A DNA stretch of 64,000 nt from Pedobacter cryophilus (GTDB taxonomy: Bacteria > Bacteroidota > Bacteroidia > Sphingobacteriales > Sphingobacteriaceae). Each line of letters opens with the position of its first letter. Position 1 is the first letter of the stretch. The stretch is from positions 496,001-560,000 of the forward strand of contig NZ_SWBP01000001.1 in the NCBI RefSeq assembly GCF_005116455.1. Reading direction: 5' to 3'. The position numbers and the translations under genes were made by a program. The notes beneath the pieces were generated by a model. It worked only from the letters and a program-made list of their open reading frames with translations. It was not told the origin of the DNA and ran no database searches. This document shows, in pieces, positions 50,407 to 59,250 of this stretch.

Positions 50407-51381
50407 ATGCAGTCAAAATTATTCCATCCGTTTAAAAAAATGCAGTTTGATAACCAGCATTGCTTTTTAAGTGGAGAGTTACTTAATAAAGGGCAAAACA
50501 AATTCCCGATTTTTGCCAATTGGCTAACCGAAGCTTATAAATTAAAAGAAATGCCTTTTAAAATGCTTGATGAAAGCATGTTAAGCTATGCTGATATTCA
50601 GGTGCCTTGTTCTGAAACGGTGGCCAAGCAATTAAATGATTTAGAATTAACTATTCAAAAAGCATTTGAAAACGGCTATGAAAGTGTGAAAGAATTAGAT
50701 CAAGATCTTCTTTTTCTTTGGGTAGCAAAAACGGTTTATGGTGTTATTTTTAACGAAATTCAATCGGCCATTAAACAGCAAAACACTTTTACTGATGGCT
50801 TTAACATGTCGCAGGGCTTAATTCATAAATTTGGAATGCTGCATACCATGTTACAAAAGGTAAATCAACCTATAGTTTTTGAAGATTTTAAACCCTACAG
50901 TATTTTCATTTCTAAAGTAAATAATCTAGAAAATGACTTTGCTTATCGCGATGAAATAAATACCCTTACTTTTTCTTTACGGATGAAAGATTTTGGACTG
51001 TTGGTAAACCTTCAAGACAATGGCGTGAATAAAAAATACCACGAAGAAGTTTGGGAAAAAATGAAAGACAAAACCTTGCATCCCATTCAGTTTGAAGAGC
51101 TTTGTGCAAAGGTTTTTTACTCCGCTTATTTGTTTAACCGATTGCCAGAATATCATATTATCCCAACAGATGATACTATTTTTATAGAAGCCATGCCATT
51201 AAGAGGGATGAATGCCAAACCCATTTTTGACGATTGGCAATTTAAAACCTACGGACAAGTGGTAGAAAATTTTTGGAAAGCCTGGGGTTTTCTATTATTA
51301 GAAATTATCAAAAACCCTGAAAAACCCATGAGTTTTATTTTAGATGAAAACGGGGAGTTTATTGCCGAAGTGAGTTTATAG
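50407..51381 (+). CDS. conserved-looking protein of unknown function (324 aa)
   Basis: I do not recognise this protein. It has no signal peptide or transmembrane segment and is probably cytosolic. It is rich in Phe, Lys and Asn. A Cys/His-bearing start (LFHPFKKMQFDNQHCFLSGELL) could be a degenerate treble-clef-like site with a single Cys-His pair. A helical middle follows (residues about 85-160), then an alpha/beta end (FVDENGEF-like close). It reads as an intact gene with codon use like its neighbours. A hairpin lies just upstream, and an SDR gene is convergent downstream. Confidence 0.6.
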   Translation: MQSKLFHPFKKMQFDNQHCFLSGELLNKGQNKFPIFANWLTEAYKLKEMPFKMLDESMLSYADIQVPCSETVAKQLNDLELTIQKAFENGYESVKELDQDLLFLWVAKTVYGVIFNEIQSAIKQQNTFTDGFNMSQGLIHKFGMLHTMLQKVNQPIVFEDFKPYSIFISKVNNLENDFAYRDEINTLTFSLRMKDFGLLVNLQDNGVNKKYHEEVWEKMKDKTLHPIQFEELCAKVFYSAYLFNRLPEYHIIPTDDTIFIEAMPLRGMNAKPIFDDWQFKTYGQVVENFWKAWGFLLLEIIKNPEKPMSFILDENGEFIAEVSL

Positions 51382-51449
51382 TATTCAGTTTGTAGTTGTG
51401 GGTTATCAGTTGTCAGTCAATGGACCGTATAAAATGGACTATCGTCAAA

Positions 51450-52208
51450 TCAACTATTCATCACAGAACCAGCATTAATATCAATAGTTTGCCCAGTAAT
51501 AGAACTTTGTTTAACTAAATAAGAAACCAAATCGGCAATTTCTTGTGGTTGGCTCATTTTCTTTAAAGGCACACTTTGCATCGCAATATCAAAGAATTCG
51601 GGTTTAGAAATACCAATTCCATCGGCTATGCCCTGTAAACCTTGTTGCGCCATATCGGTATCTACCCAGCCGGGTGCTATAGCATTTACTAATATATTTT
51701 TAGGTGCAAACTCCATTGCCCACGAACGCATTAAACCTAATAAACCCGCTTTTGAAGCACAATATGCGGTATAATTCACTACGCCCAATCTGGCTAAAAC
51801 AGAAGAAGTTAAAAGAATATGTTTGGTTTCATTTTGTGATAACTGAAGATTGGGTAAAAACGCATTCACAAAATTATAAGTCCCGGTTAAGTTGGTATTA
51901 ATAATTTCATCCCATCTATCTTTTTCTCCCCAATTATTTTCTCCTCCAACTCCGGCATTCGCAATAATTCCGTCAATGGCTAGGTTTTTTATTTCATCGG
52001 CGCAAGCCAAAATCTCTTGCTTATTGGTAATATCAGCCTGAATAATCAGATGCTTTCTATCACTTAAAGACACAAAAGTTTCTTCTAACTTTTTTAAATC
52101 TCTACCCACTAATATCACTTGATGACCTGAATGATCAAATTTTTGAGCAATTGCTTTTCCAATTCCGCTACCGCCGCCGCTAATGATGTAAGTTTTTGTG
52201 TGGGTCAT
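51450..52208 (-). CDS. short-chain dehydrogenase/reductase
   Basis: This 252-aa classical SDR has SGGGSGIGKAIAQKF (TGxxxGxG type), NAGVGGENNWG, a catalytic Ser in LLTSSVLA and YCASK (YxxxK). The ATG at 52208 is preferred; a longer frame to 52403 would overlap the divergent oxidoreductase gene and add an unlikely leader. The substrate is unknown. It shares a 111-bp upstream region with the Gfo/Idh/MocA gene, which may indicate joint control. Confidence 0.88.
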   Translation of the reverse strand: MTHTKTYIISGGGSGIGKAIAQKFDHSGHQVILVGRDLKKLEETFVSLSDRKHLIIQADITNKQEILACADEIKNLAIDGIIANAGVGGENNWGEKDRWDEIINTNLTGTYNFVNAFLPNLQLSQNETKHILLTSSVLARLGVVNYTAYCASKAGLLGLMRSWAMEFAPKNILVNAIAPGWVDTDMAQQGLQGIADGIGISKPEFFDIAMQSVPLKKMSQPQEIADLVSYLVKQSSITGQTIDINAGSVMNS

Positions 52209-52319
52209 ATTAAAATGATAAAAGTTGAAAGTCCTATTTTTTAACTTATGAGATGCTAATTTGAGCAAATCTTTTAAATTTTTAACCAACATCAATAAAA
52301 ATTTACCGTTATTTAAAAT

Positions 52320-53333
52320 ATGGAAAATAAAATTAAGGTAGGCCTGATGGCTTACGGAATGTCTGGCAAAATTTTTCATGCCCCATTTTTTGCAAATCAC
52401 CAAGGCTTTGATTTGGTTGCTATAACCGAAAGATCAAAAAATGAGGCTGCAAAAGATTATCCGGGAGTTAGAATTTATAGAGACGTGGATTCATTATTAG
52501 CTGATGATACTTTAGAGCTGATTGTAGTGAATACGCCTAATTACACACATTACGAATTTGCTAAAGCAGCTTTAAATGCTGGAAAACATGTATTGATAGA
52601 AAAGCCATTTTCTGTTGTGAAGGCCGAAGCCGAAGAACTTTTTTCTTTAGCTTTTAGAAAAGGTTTAAAAGTGATGGCTTACCATAACAGAAGATTCGAC
52701 AGTGATTTTATGGCGGTTCAAAAGGTGGTAAAAAGCGGAAAATTGGGTAGAATAATAGAAGCACACATTCGATTTGATCGTTACAGAAATGAGATCAGCC
52801 CGAAAGCTTTTAAAGAAAACCCAGTACCTGGAGCAGGAATTTTTTATGATTTAGGTTCTCACATGATAGACCAAGCCATTGCTTTATTTGGCATTCCATC
52901 TGAATTTCATAAAACTTATGGAAAATACAGAGCAGATTCTGAAGTAGATGATTTTGCACAAGCGCATTTAAAATACCCAACCGGCTTAAATGTTTATGTC
53001 ACTACCAATATGTTAGTGGTAAAACAACACGCAGCCTACACTTTTTATGGCACTACAGGTACGCTTACCAAATACCGAACCGATGAACAAGAAAACCAGT
53101 TAAATGCAGGTGTGAAATTAACCGACCAACAATACGGAAAAGAAAAACCCAACCAAGAAGGCCATTTATACACTTTAGATGCTGATGGAAATGTAGTTGA
53201 GGAATTGCTACCAGCCGAAACCGGAAATTATAGATTATTATTTGATGAAGTTTATAATGCCATAAGGGGCGATGGTTCTTATTTTGTGAATCAGAATGAT
53301 GTTTTGGGGCAGCTTTCTATTTTGGAGAAATAG
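52320..53333 (+). CDS. Gfo/Idh/MocA family oxidoreductase
   Basis: This 337-aa protein has an N-terminal Rossmann fold (VGLMAYGMSGKIFHAPFF), the EKPFSV motif with the conserved catalytic Lys, and a C-terminal substrate domain with FYDLGSHMIDQA (conserved His). Such enzymes oxidise or reduce sugars or inositols with NAD(P). The first motif GLMAYGMSG departs from the usual GxGxxG. The neighbouring divergent SDR suggests a shared sugar or polyol pathway, which is inference only. Confidence 0.9.
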   Translation: MENKIKVGLMAYGMSGKIFHAPFFANHQGFDLVAITERSKNEAAKDYPGVRIYRDVDSLLADDTLELIVVNTPNYTHYEFAKAALNAGKHVLIEKPFSVVKAEAEELFSLAFRKGLKVMAYHNRRFDSDFMAVQKVVKSGKLGRIIEAHIRFDRYRNEISPKAFKENPVPGAGIFYDLGSHMIDQAIALFGIPSEFHKTYGKYRADSEVDDFAQAHLKYPTGLNVYVTTNMLVVKQHAAYTFYGTTGTLTKYRTDEQENQLNAGVKLTDQQYGKEKPNQEGHLYTLDADGNVVEELLPAETGNYRLLFDEVYNAIRGDGSYFVNQNDVLGQLSILEK

Positions 53334-53388
53334 AGAATGATTAAATTTTTGAAACTCTAATTTTATCACTAAAAACCGGTTTGTATGG

Positions 53389-53469
53389 TTGTCATTCCGA
53401 ATTCATTTCGGAATCTTATCATAGATTATTTCTTACCTATGAGATGCTGAAATGAATTCAGCATGACAA
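53389..53469. repeat. 81-bp palindromic intergenic element with 28-bp inverted arms
   Basis: The left arm (53389-53416, starting TTGTCATTCCGAATTC) and the right arm (53442-53469) match as inverted repeats at 24 of 28 bases. Each arm is itself a hairpin (TTCCGAA/TTCGGAA and TGCTGAA/TTCAGCA). The differences between arms are mutually compensating, so both hairpins are preserved. Confidence 0.85.
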
Positions 53470-53485
53470 GATTTAAACAAATAAA

Positions 53486-53505
53486 GGATAAGCCGAGGCT
53501 TATCC
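53486..53505. repeat. 20-bp REP-like palindrome, copy 1
   Basis: GGATAAGCCGAGGCTTATCC is an 8-bp-stem hairpin with a CGAG loop. A second copy follows carB at 63150 with a compensatory G-C to C-G change, and the flanks (TAGG and CTT) also match when this copy is read on the minus strand. Confidence 0.8.
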
Positions 53506-53552
53506 CTACCTAAATTTTACTTGATGAGCAGAGGAAATCTTCCCCACTCTTT

Positions 53553-56390
53553 TTACTTTTTCTCTGGCAATAAAATTAATTTGATAAAATCAGATGATTT
53601 TAAATATTGGTTTGCCGTAGCTTTTGTACTGGCGACAGATACCTGATCTAAAGTTTTTTCATACGTTAAAATATCCGCAGGGTTTTTACCTGTAGTGTAA
53701 GCATCTTGTAAATAACCTAACCAAAAACCGTTTTCTCTAACCTGTAGTTCTAACTGTCTTTTTTCTTCGGCTTTAAACTTTTGAATATCTTCTGCCGTAG
53801 CTCCGTTTTGTTGCAATTTGCTTACTTCATCAACTGCAGCGGCAATCAACTTATCTACATTTGCGGTTGCACAGCTAAAATAAATACTCATGCTGTAATT
53901 CCCTTTTGGCTCATCATTATAACTTACACCAACACCCGGGCTGTACACACCACTTTCTTTTTCTCTTAAACGCTCGGTAATTTTAATATCTAAAATGGCT
54001 TTAAGTGCATCTAATTGCAAATTGTTTTGATCAGAGTAATTGTAATTACCATGATAAACCAAAGTAACGGTGGCTTTGTCTTCTAAACCTTTGTAAACTT
54101 TTTTGGTAATAGCGCCTTTTATTGGTTCTAAACCTAAATCTTTAAAGTTTTCTTTATTGGTATTTGCAGGTAAACTTCCTAAATAAGTAGCTAACAAAGG
54201 TTTAATTTCTTCTACCTTAAAATTACCCACAAAAGTGAAGGTGAAATCGCCGGCATTTGCAAAACGTTCTTTGTAAAAAGAAATAGCTTTATCTAAATTA
54301 ATTTGATTAAGCTCTTCTATTTTAACTTGTTGCGCTCTGGCTTTATAGCTATTTAAAACTGCTGTAGCAGTATCCTGATAAACTGCTGTTGGTTGCGTTA
54401 AACGGTTGCTTAATACCGTTCTCATTTCTTCTAGCGCTGTTTTTAATACTTTATCGTCTTTACGAGGCATGGTAAAGTATAAGTTTGCCAGTTGTAAAGC
54501 TGTTTCTAAATCTTTTGGAGAAGCAGAACCACTCATTCCTTCGCGGTAAGTGCTAATGTAAGGATTTACACTCGCTACTTTCCCGGTTAAAAGTTTGCCC
54601 AATTGGATTTCGTCAAATTCAGAAATACCAGAAGAACTTACCAATTGGCTAGCCATCTCTGCCGATCTAAAATCGGCATCAGAAGCTAAAGAAGTTCCAC
54701 CTTTACTGGTTGCTGCAAAAATAATCTGATCGTTTTTAAAATCAGTAGGCTTTAAAACCACTTTAATTCCGTTAGATAAAGTCAGCTCGGTTACACCAAT
54801 AGCATCAACTTTTTTCTCGGCAGTTACGCTTCCCGCTTTTGGTTTAGTTGCCATTAAAGGTTTAGTTACTGCATTATCTACGTAAGGCGTAACATTTGCA
54901 CCAGCATTTTTAACCCAAGATAATAATCCTTCTTCTGAAGGTAAATTTTCTTTTTCTTTCTCAGGAGCTTGAACAATGGCTACTAAATTATTATCGGTTA
55001 CAAAAGTTGCCGCCAATTGGTTAATGGCTTCTAAACTTAATTTACTCAAGTTTTGAGTATAAAACTGATGAACATAATCTAAACTAGGAATAGCTTCTCC
55101 TTTTAAAAAGTTCTCTACATATTGCTGTACAAAAGCAGCAGATTTAGTTTTATCTTTTTCTTTAAACTGCTTATCAATACCGGTTTGTAAATTGGTTTTG
55201 GCTCTGTCTAATTCAGATTGCGTAAAGCCAAATTTTTTCATCCTTACGTTTTCTGCCAATACTGCAGAAAGCGCTGCTTCTAAACCTTTGGCATCTTTAG
55301 AAACGGCTATACTGTTAAAAGCGTCTAAGTCTACTAAACCACCCTGAAAAGCGCCATAATTGCTTTGTGCAAATATGAAAGGTGCATTTCCTTTTTGTAC
55401 AATTTCTGTTAATCTGGCTCCCAACATGGTGTTAATTAAACCAGTCATTATTTTAGTTTTTAGCTGCTCCTCATTAGTTTCTACTTCTTCGGCGTGTTTG
55501 TATGTAATAGCCGCAATGTTGTACGGAAACTCAGGATCGGTAATAATTTTAACCAAAGGTTGTTCATTAGCCGGAATGCTGTATTTTTCTCTCTTTCTTG
55601 GGTTTGCGGGATTTTTAAGATCAGAGAAGTTTTGCTTAATTAAGTTTTCTACCTGTTTTACATCAAAATCTCCCACTGCAATTACAGCTTGTAAATCAGG
55701 GCGATACCAATCTTTATAAAACTGCTTTATGGTTTCGTATTTAAAACTTTGTAATATTTCTACTTTCCCGATAGGAATACGTTCTGCATATTTAGAGTTA
55801 GCTAATAAAACAGGTAGCAATTGCTTGCTCATTCTTTCCTGAGCATTTTTACCTCTTTGTCTGTCTTCTTCTACAATTACACCACGTTCTTGGTCTATTT
55901 CTTTATCATCAAAAGAAACATATCCTGCCCAATTGGCTAAAATATCAAATCCTTTTTCAAAAACGGCAGTACTATCTGTTGGTAAGGGCAATTGATAAAC
56001 TGTTTGGTTAAAACCGGTATAAGCATTTAAATCGGCACCAAAACGTACACCCGCTTTTTGTAAATAACTTACTAATTCGTTTTTAGGAAAATCTTTAGTT
56101 CCGTTAAAAGCCATGTGCTCTGTAAAGTGCGCCAAGCCTTGCTGATCATCATTTTCTACAATAGAACCTACTTTGTTTACTAAATAAAGTTCGGCTCTTT
56201 TCTTAGGCTCCACATTTTTTCTGATGTAATAGGTTAAGCCATTAGGTAGCTTACCAATATTCACACTGCTATCAATTGGGATAGCCGGCGATTGAGCGTT
56301 AGTACCCATTTTTTGATCTGCCATTTTTGGGCTACAGGCAGCAATTGTAAATGCAATACAAGCAGATACTAGGAGATAATTTAGCTTCAT
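53553..56390 (-). CDS. M16 family zinc metalloprotease, lipoprotein
   Basis: This 945-aa protein has a lipobox (TIAACSPK). The N-terminal M16 domain has the inverted zinc motif HFTEH (HxxEH) at about residue 93 and the downstream Glu in DQERGVIVEED. A second M16-like unit follows at about residues 535-935 without the motif, as usual for two-domain pitrilysin-type proteins. It probably degrades peptides in the periplasm. It is monocistronic; intergenic repeat elements lie downstream. Confidence 0.94.
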   Translation of the reverse strand: MKLNYLLVSACIAFTIAACSPKMADQKMGTNAQSPAIPIDSSVNIGKLPNGLTYYIRKNVEPKKRAELYLVNKVGSIVENDDQQGLAHFTEHMAFNGTKDFPKNELVSYLQKAGVRFGADLNAYTGFNQTVYQLPLPTDSTAVFEKGFDILANWAGYVSFDDKEIDQERGVIVEEDRQRGKNAQERMSKQLLPVLLANSKYAERIPIGKVEILQSFKYETIKQFYKDWYRPDLQAVIAVGDFDVKQVENLIKQNFSDLKNPANPRKREKYSIPANEQPLVKIITDPEFPYNIAAITYKHAEEVETNEEQLKTKIMTGLINTMLGARLTEIVQKGNAPFIFAQSNYGAFQGGLVDLDAFNSIAVSKDAKGLEAALSAVLAENVRMKKFGFTQSELDRAKTNLQTGIDKQFKEKDKTKSAAFVQQYVENFLKGEAIPSLDYVHQFYTQNLSKLSLEAINQLAATFVTDNNLVAIVQAPEKEKENLPSEEGLLSWVKNAGANVTPYVDNAVTKPLMATKPKAGSVTAEKKVDAIGVTELTLSNGIKVVLKPTDFKNDQIIFAATSKGGTSLASDADFRSAEMASQLVSSSGISEFDEIQLGKLLTGKVASVNPYISTYREGMSGSASPKDLETALQLANLYFTMPRKDDKVLKTALEEMRTVLSNRLTQPTAVYQDTATAVLNSYKARAQQVKIEELNQINLDKAISFYKERFANAGDFTFTFVGNFKVEEIKPLLATYLGSLPANTNKENFKDLGLEPIKGAITKKVYKGLEDKATVTLVYHGNYNYSDQNNLQLDALKAILDIKITERLREKESGVYSPGVGVSYNDEPKGNYSMSIYFSCATANVDKLIAAAVDEVSKLQQNGATAEDIQKFKAEEKRQLELQVRENGFWLGYLQDAYTTGKNPADILTYEKTLDQVSVASTKATANQYLKSSDFIKLILLPEKK

Positions 56391-56475
56391 GATTTTTGAA
56401 TTGGGTAATAGATGATTTTTAATAATTACTGTTTTTGCTTTTTAAATAGAATTAGATGCTAAAATAACTGAATTA

Positions 56476-57012
56476 TTACAAATTTTGTTTTTTAAGGAAG
56501 TTTTCTACCGCAGAAATAGCTTTTTTTAATCTATCATCAGTACCCCCAACTTCTACAAATGAAGCGTTTATGTTGTTTAACTCTTTACGCCAAACTTCCA
56601 TAAAATGGTCGCCCATATCTTTAAAATCTCTTAATGGGTCATCTTCCCAAGGCAAATCATTTTTCAATAAAAGATAATGATCATAATGATGTGTTTTTAT
56701 AGCTTCTAAAACCGTTGCAGGAGTTTCGCCTAACTGATGATCGCTCCAAATTTTTACCGTCATAAAGGTGGTATCACAAATCAGCAAATTGTTTTTAGCC
56801 ACTACTTCCATAGATTTTTCTAAGGCTAGCTGCCCATAAAACATGTTTAATTCATCTTGTAAAGTGCAAGCAGCGGTTAATCCTTCACAATAGTAACGGG
56901 CATATTCTGGCACCCAAACCGTATTAAAATGTTTAGCTAATGCTGATGAAATGGTGGATTTCCCGGTAGACTCTGGACCAACTATCGCAATTTTAATGAG
57001 TTCTTTTTTCAT
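56476..57012 (-). CDS. NadR-type ATPase, probable nicotinamide riboside kinase
   Basis: This 178-aa protein has a P-loop (IVGPESTGKSTISSAL), WVPEYARYY and LLICDTTFMTVKIWSDH, which match the ribosylnicotinamide kinase domain of NadR without its adenylyltransferase or DNA-binding parts. The kinase phosphorylates nicotinamide riboside to NMN, trapping it in the cell. Its ATG overlaps the stop of the pnuC-like gene by four bases (ATGA), strong support for joint function. Confidence 0.88.
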   Translation of the reverse strand: MKKELIKIAIVGPESTGKSTISSALAKHFNTVWVPEYARYYCEGLTAACTLQDELNMFYGQLALEKSMEVVAKNNLLICDTTFMTVKIWSDHQLGETPATVLEAIKTHHYDHYLLLKNDLPWEDDPLRDFKDMGDHFMEVWRKELNNINASFVEVGGTDDRLKKAISAVENFLKKQNL

Positions 57013-57632
57013 CCCACAGACACAGTTTGACTGTTTAAAGTTTTTTTCCAGTCTAAATATCCTTTCAAAGCTATAAACAAGAAAACAAAATATAAAACGG
57101 CGGTAGCCAATAAATCTTTATGAATGTATAATGGGATATAAATGATATCGACAAAAATCCAGATGAGCCAATTTTCTAATTTCTTTCTGGTCATTAAATA
57201 TTGTGCAATAAAGCTGGTAACGGTACAAAATGCATCAATAAAAGGCACATCAGAATCTGTGTATTTATCTAATGCAAAACCAATTAAAATGCTCAATGCA
57301 ATTAGTAAAACACTTAAAATAATCCATTCTTTAGGCTTTACTTTGCTTACCGGCCTTTCAGATTTTAAATGCGTTGCTTTTCCGTAAGTCCAGTAATACC
57401 AACCATAAACAGAAGTGGCCAAAAAATAAAACTGTAAAATGGTATCGCCATACAACTTAGCCTGATAAAAAATATAGATGTAAGAAATTACACTTAACAT
57501 GGCAATGGGCCAGTTTAAAATGTTTTCTTTTGCCGCCAAATAAACACATAAAGCCCCGGTAATTACACCAAACCACTCTATATAACCAATGGCTTTAAAT
57601 TGCTCCCAAATTTGAAAAAAGGTTTCCTCCAA
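57009..57632 (-). CDS. pnuC: PnuC-type nicotinamide riboside transporter
   Basis: This 207-aa inner-membrane protein has seven or so hydrophobic helices and PnuC motifs (NWPIAMLSVISYIYIFYQAKLYGDTILQFYF, YGWYYWTYG, NWLIWIFVDIIYIPLYIHKDL). The WxxWxxxD pattern (LENWLIWIFVD) is typical. It imports nicotinamide riboside by facilitated diffusion coupled to the kinase encoded next. A thiamine or riboflavin specificity exists among relatives, but the coupled NadR-type kinase favours nicotinamide riboside. No riboswitch was seen upstream. Confidence 0.9.
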   Translation of the reverse strand: MEETFFQIWEQFKAIGYIEWFGVITGALCVYLAAKENILNWPIAMLSVISYIYIFYQAKLYGDTILQFYFLATSVYGWYYWTYGKATHLKSERPVSKVKPKEWIILSVLLIALSILIGFALDKYTDSDVPFIDAFCTVTSFIAQYLMTRKKLENWLIWIFVDIIYIPLYIHKDLLATAVLYFVFLFIALKGYLDWKKTLNSQTVSVG

Positions 57633-57638
57633 AATAAA

Positions 57639-57672
57639 AAAATCTTATCCCGCAAATTGGGGATAAGATTTT
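57639..57672 (-). terminator. intrinsic terminator after the 174-aa lipoprotein gene
   Basis: AAAATCTTATCCC (57639-57651) pairs perfectly over 13 bp with 57660-57672 across an 8-nt loop. On the minus strand it is followed by T residues (TTTTTATTTT). It separates the lipoprotein gene from pnuC. Confidence 0.9.
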
Positions 57673-57695
57673 ATGCTTCAAAATAATGTTTTTTA

Positions 57696-58220
57696 TTAAT
57701 TAGCGGTAGTTGGGCTGCTGTTAAAACCTAAACTCGCTTTTACACTTAAGTCTACATTTAAACCACTTTGTAAAACGTAATCCATTCTTACTCTTAAAGT
57801 GCCAGCTTTAACGTAATCATCTAAAAACTTACTGTTATCAATGTCTAATACCAATGAACTGCCAGAAGTTGCTGATACATCATTTCTTGATGCAACCAAT
57901 ACTTCATTAGAACCATTTAATAAATAAACTTTAACCGACTTAAAAACCCCTAAACTCTGACTGCTTGGACTAACCGCTTCAATTTTTGCTGAAGCCATTC
58001 TCACTTGGCTAATCTGACTGGTATTTGAGCCACTCCCTGTAAAAATTTGATCGATACTACTTGCTGTACTGGTAGCAGAAAAAGTTCTTCCTGTTTGTGA
58101 TGTAGCAGGAATAATCAATGTTGAAGTATAAGGAAAGGTAGATTTTACAATAGATTGCAAAGTTGCGCAACTGGTTACAAAAACGGTAAGGATAATTAAT
58201 CCTGATAATATCTTTTTCAT
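57696..58220 (-). CDS. lipoprotein of unknown function (174 aa)
   Basis: This protein has a lipobox (VFVTSCATLQ). The mature part is Ser/Thr-rich beta structure (SQISQVRMASAKIEAVSP, FKSVKVYLLNGSNEVLVAS, LVLDIDNSKFLDDYVKAGTLRVRMDYVL), probably one beta-sandwich domain. It is likely held at the outer membrane. I do not recognise a named family. It is followed by a strong terminator and is divergent from the MORN/TonB-C gene. Confidence 0.75.
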   Translation of the reverse strand: MKKILSGLIILTVFVTSCATLQSIVKSTFPYTSTLIIPATSQTGRTFSATSTASSIDQIFTGSGSNTSQISQVRMASAKIEAVSPSSQSLGVFKSVKVYLLNGSNEVLVASRNDVSATSGSSLVLDIDNSKFLDDYVKAGTLRVRMDYVLQSGLNVDLSVKASLGFNSSPTTAN

Positions 58221-58300
58221 GTTCTTAATTTTTTCATGGTAATGGCAAATACTATTCCAGATGAAATTTTTTTAATATTTTAGTGGTAAAATATCTAATT

Positions 58301-59245
58301 ATGAAAAAACTATTTCTACTTAATTTTTACATTTTGCTAGCATCTCAAATTTTTGCACAAGAAAAAACTACTTATTATATAAAGGAGCAAAATAGGCCCG
58401 TAAGTAATTTAGATAGTGCAGATTATATCAGAACAATTGCGAATTATAAAAATAATGAGGGATTATATGATGTTTTTGAATATTATAAAGATAACTCCAA
58501 GAAGAGAATTGGTAACTCATTAAAAAACACTTTCTCTCCAGAGTATTCAGGTAATGTTTTATCTTACTATAAAAACGGAAACAAACAATCTGTAGAAAAC
58601 TATACTAAAGGCAAGAAGAACGGAATCAGTAATTATTTTTATCAGAATGGGAATCTCAAAAAAAAAATCGAGTTTTCAGTGAATGAGAAAAAAGAGGAAG
58701 TAGAATTGATGATTCAGATTGCAGATTCTTTGGGCAAAAATTTTTTGGATGAAACATCATCAGGAAGATTTAAAATAATTGATGGTAATAATGAAATTGA
58801 AGGCGAGTATTTAAATGGAAATAAAAATGGCGTTTTTAAAACTCATGATTTTAATCTTAATGAAGATTATTTAGATGAATATAAAAATGGAGAATATATA
58901 AAAGGTAAAACAACCGACTCATCAGGAAAAGAAATCGAATACAACAAGCTATTTGTTCTCCCAACATTTAAAGGTGGGCTACAGGCTTTTGGGAAATTTT
59001 TATCAAAAAATCTTGAATATCCAGACATTTCAAGAAGAAATAAAACCCAAGGACGAGTATACTTATCATTTGTTGTTGAAAAGGATGGGAGCTTAAGTGA
59101 GATAAAAGTTTTAAAAGGTGTTTCATCTGAAATAGATACCGAAGCCCTGCGAGTTCTTAATATTTCCCCAAATTGGACCTCTGGCACTTATAGAAGTAAA
59201 CCCATAAGAGTTTCTTATACTCTTCCTATTAGTTTTCAATTGTAA
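58301..59245 (+). CDS. secreted MORN-repeat protein with TonB C-terminal domain, copy 1
   Basis: This protein of about 314 aa has its start at ATG 58301, giving signal peptide LLASQIFAQ; a GTG at 58283 is less likely. Residues 60-200 contain MORN-like repeats (YYKNGNKQSVENYTKGKKNG, YFYQNGNLKKK). The C-terminal 85 residues form a TonB-C domain (KGGLQAFGKFLSKNLEYPDISRR, QGRVYLSFVVEKDGSLSEIKVLKG, LNISPNWTSGTYR). Unlike true TonB it has no membrane anchor or Pro-rich linker, so it is likely periplasmic and not an ordinary energy transducer. A paralog follows 5 bp downstream. Confidence 0.82.
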   Translation: MKKLFLLNFYILLASQIFAQEKTTYYIKEQNRPVSNLDSADYIRTIANYKNNEGLYDVFEYYKDNSKKRIGNSLKNTFSPEYSGNVLSYYKNGNKQSVENYTKGKKNGISNYFYQNGNLKKKIEFSVNEKKEEVELMIQIADSLGKNFLDETSSGRFKIIDGNNEIEGEYLNGNKNGVFKTHDFNLNEDYLDEYKNGEYIKGKTTDSSGKEIEYNKLFVLPTFKGGLQAFGKFLSKNLEYPDISRRNKTQGRVYLSFVVEKDGSLSEIKVLKGVSSEIDTEALRVLNISPNWTSGTYRSKPIRVSYTLPISFQL

Positions 59246-59250
59246 GAAGC

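Noticed and set aside
51382-51449. Repeat element between the 324-aa gene and the SDR
   Set aside because: It has CAGTTTGTAGTTGTGGG-like phrases but no clear copy or structure elsewhere in the window.
52209-52403. N-terminal extension of the SDR to 52403
   Set aside because: It would overlap the divergent oxidoreductase gene by 84 bp and add 65 residues before the conserved SDR start.
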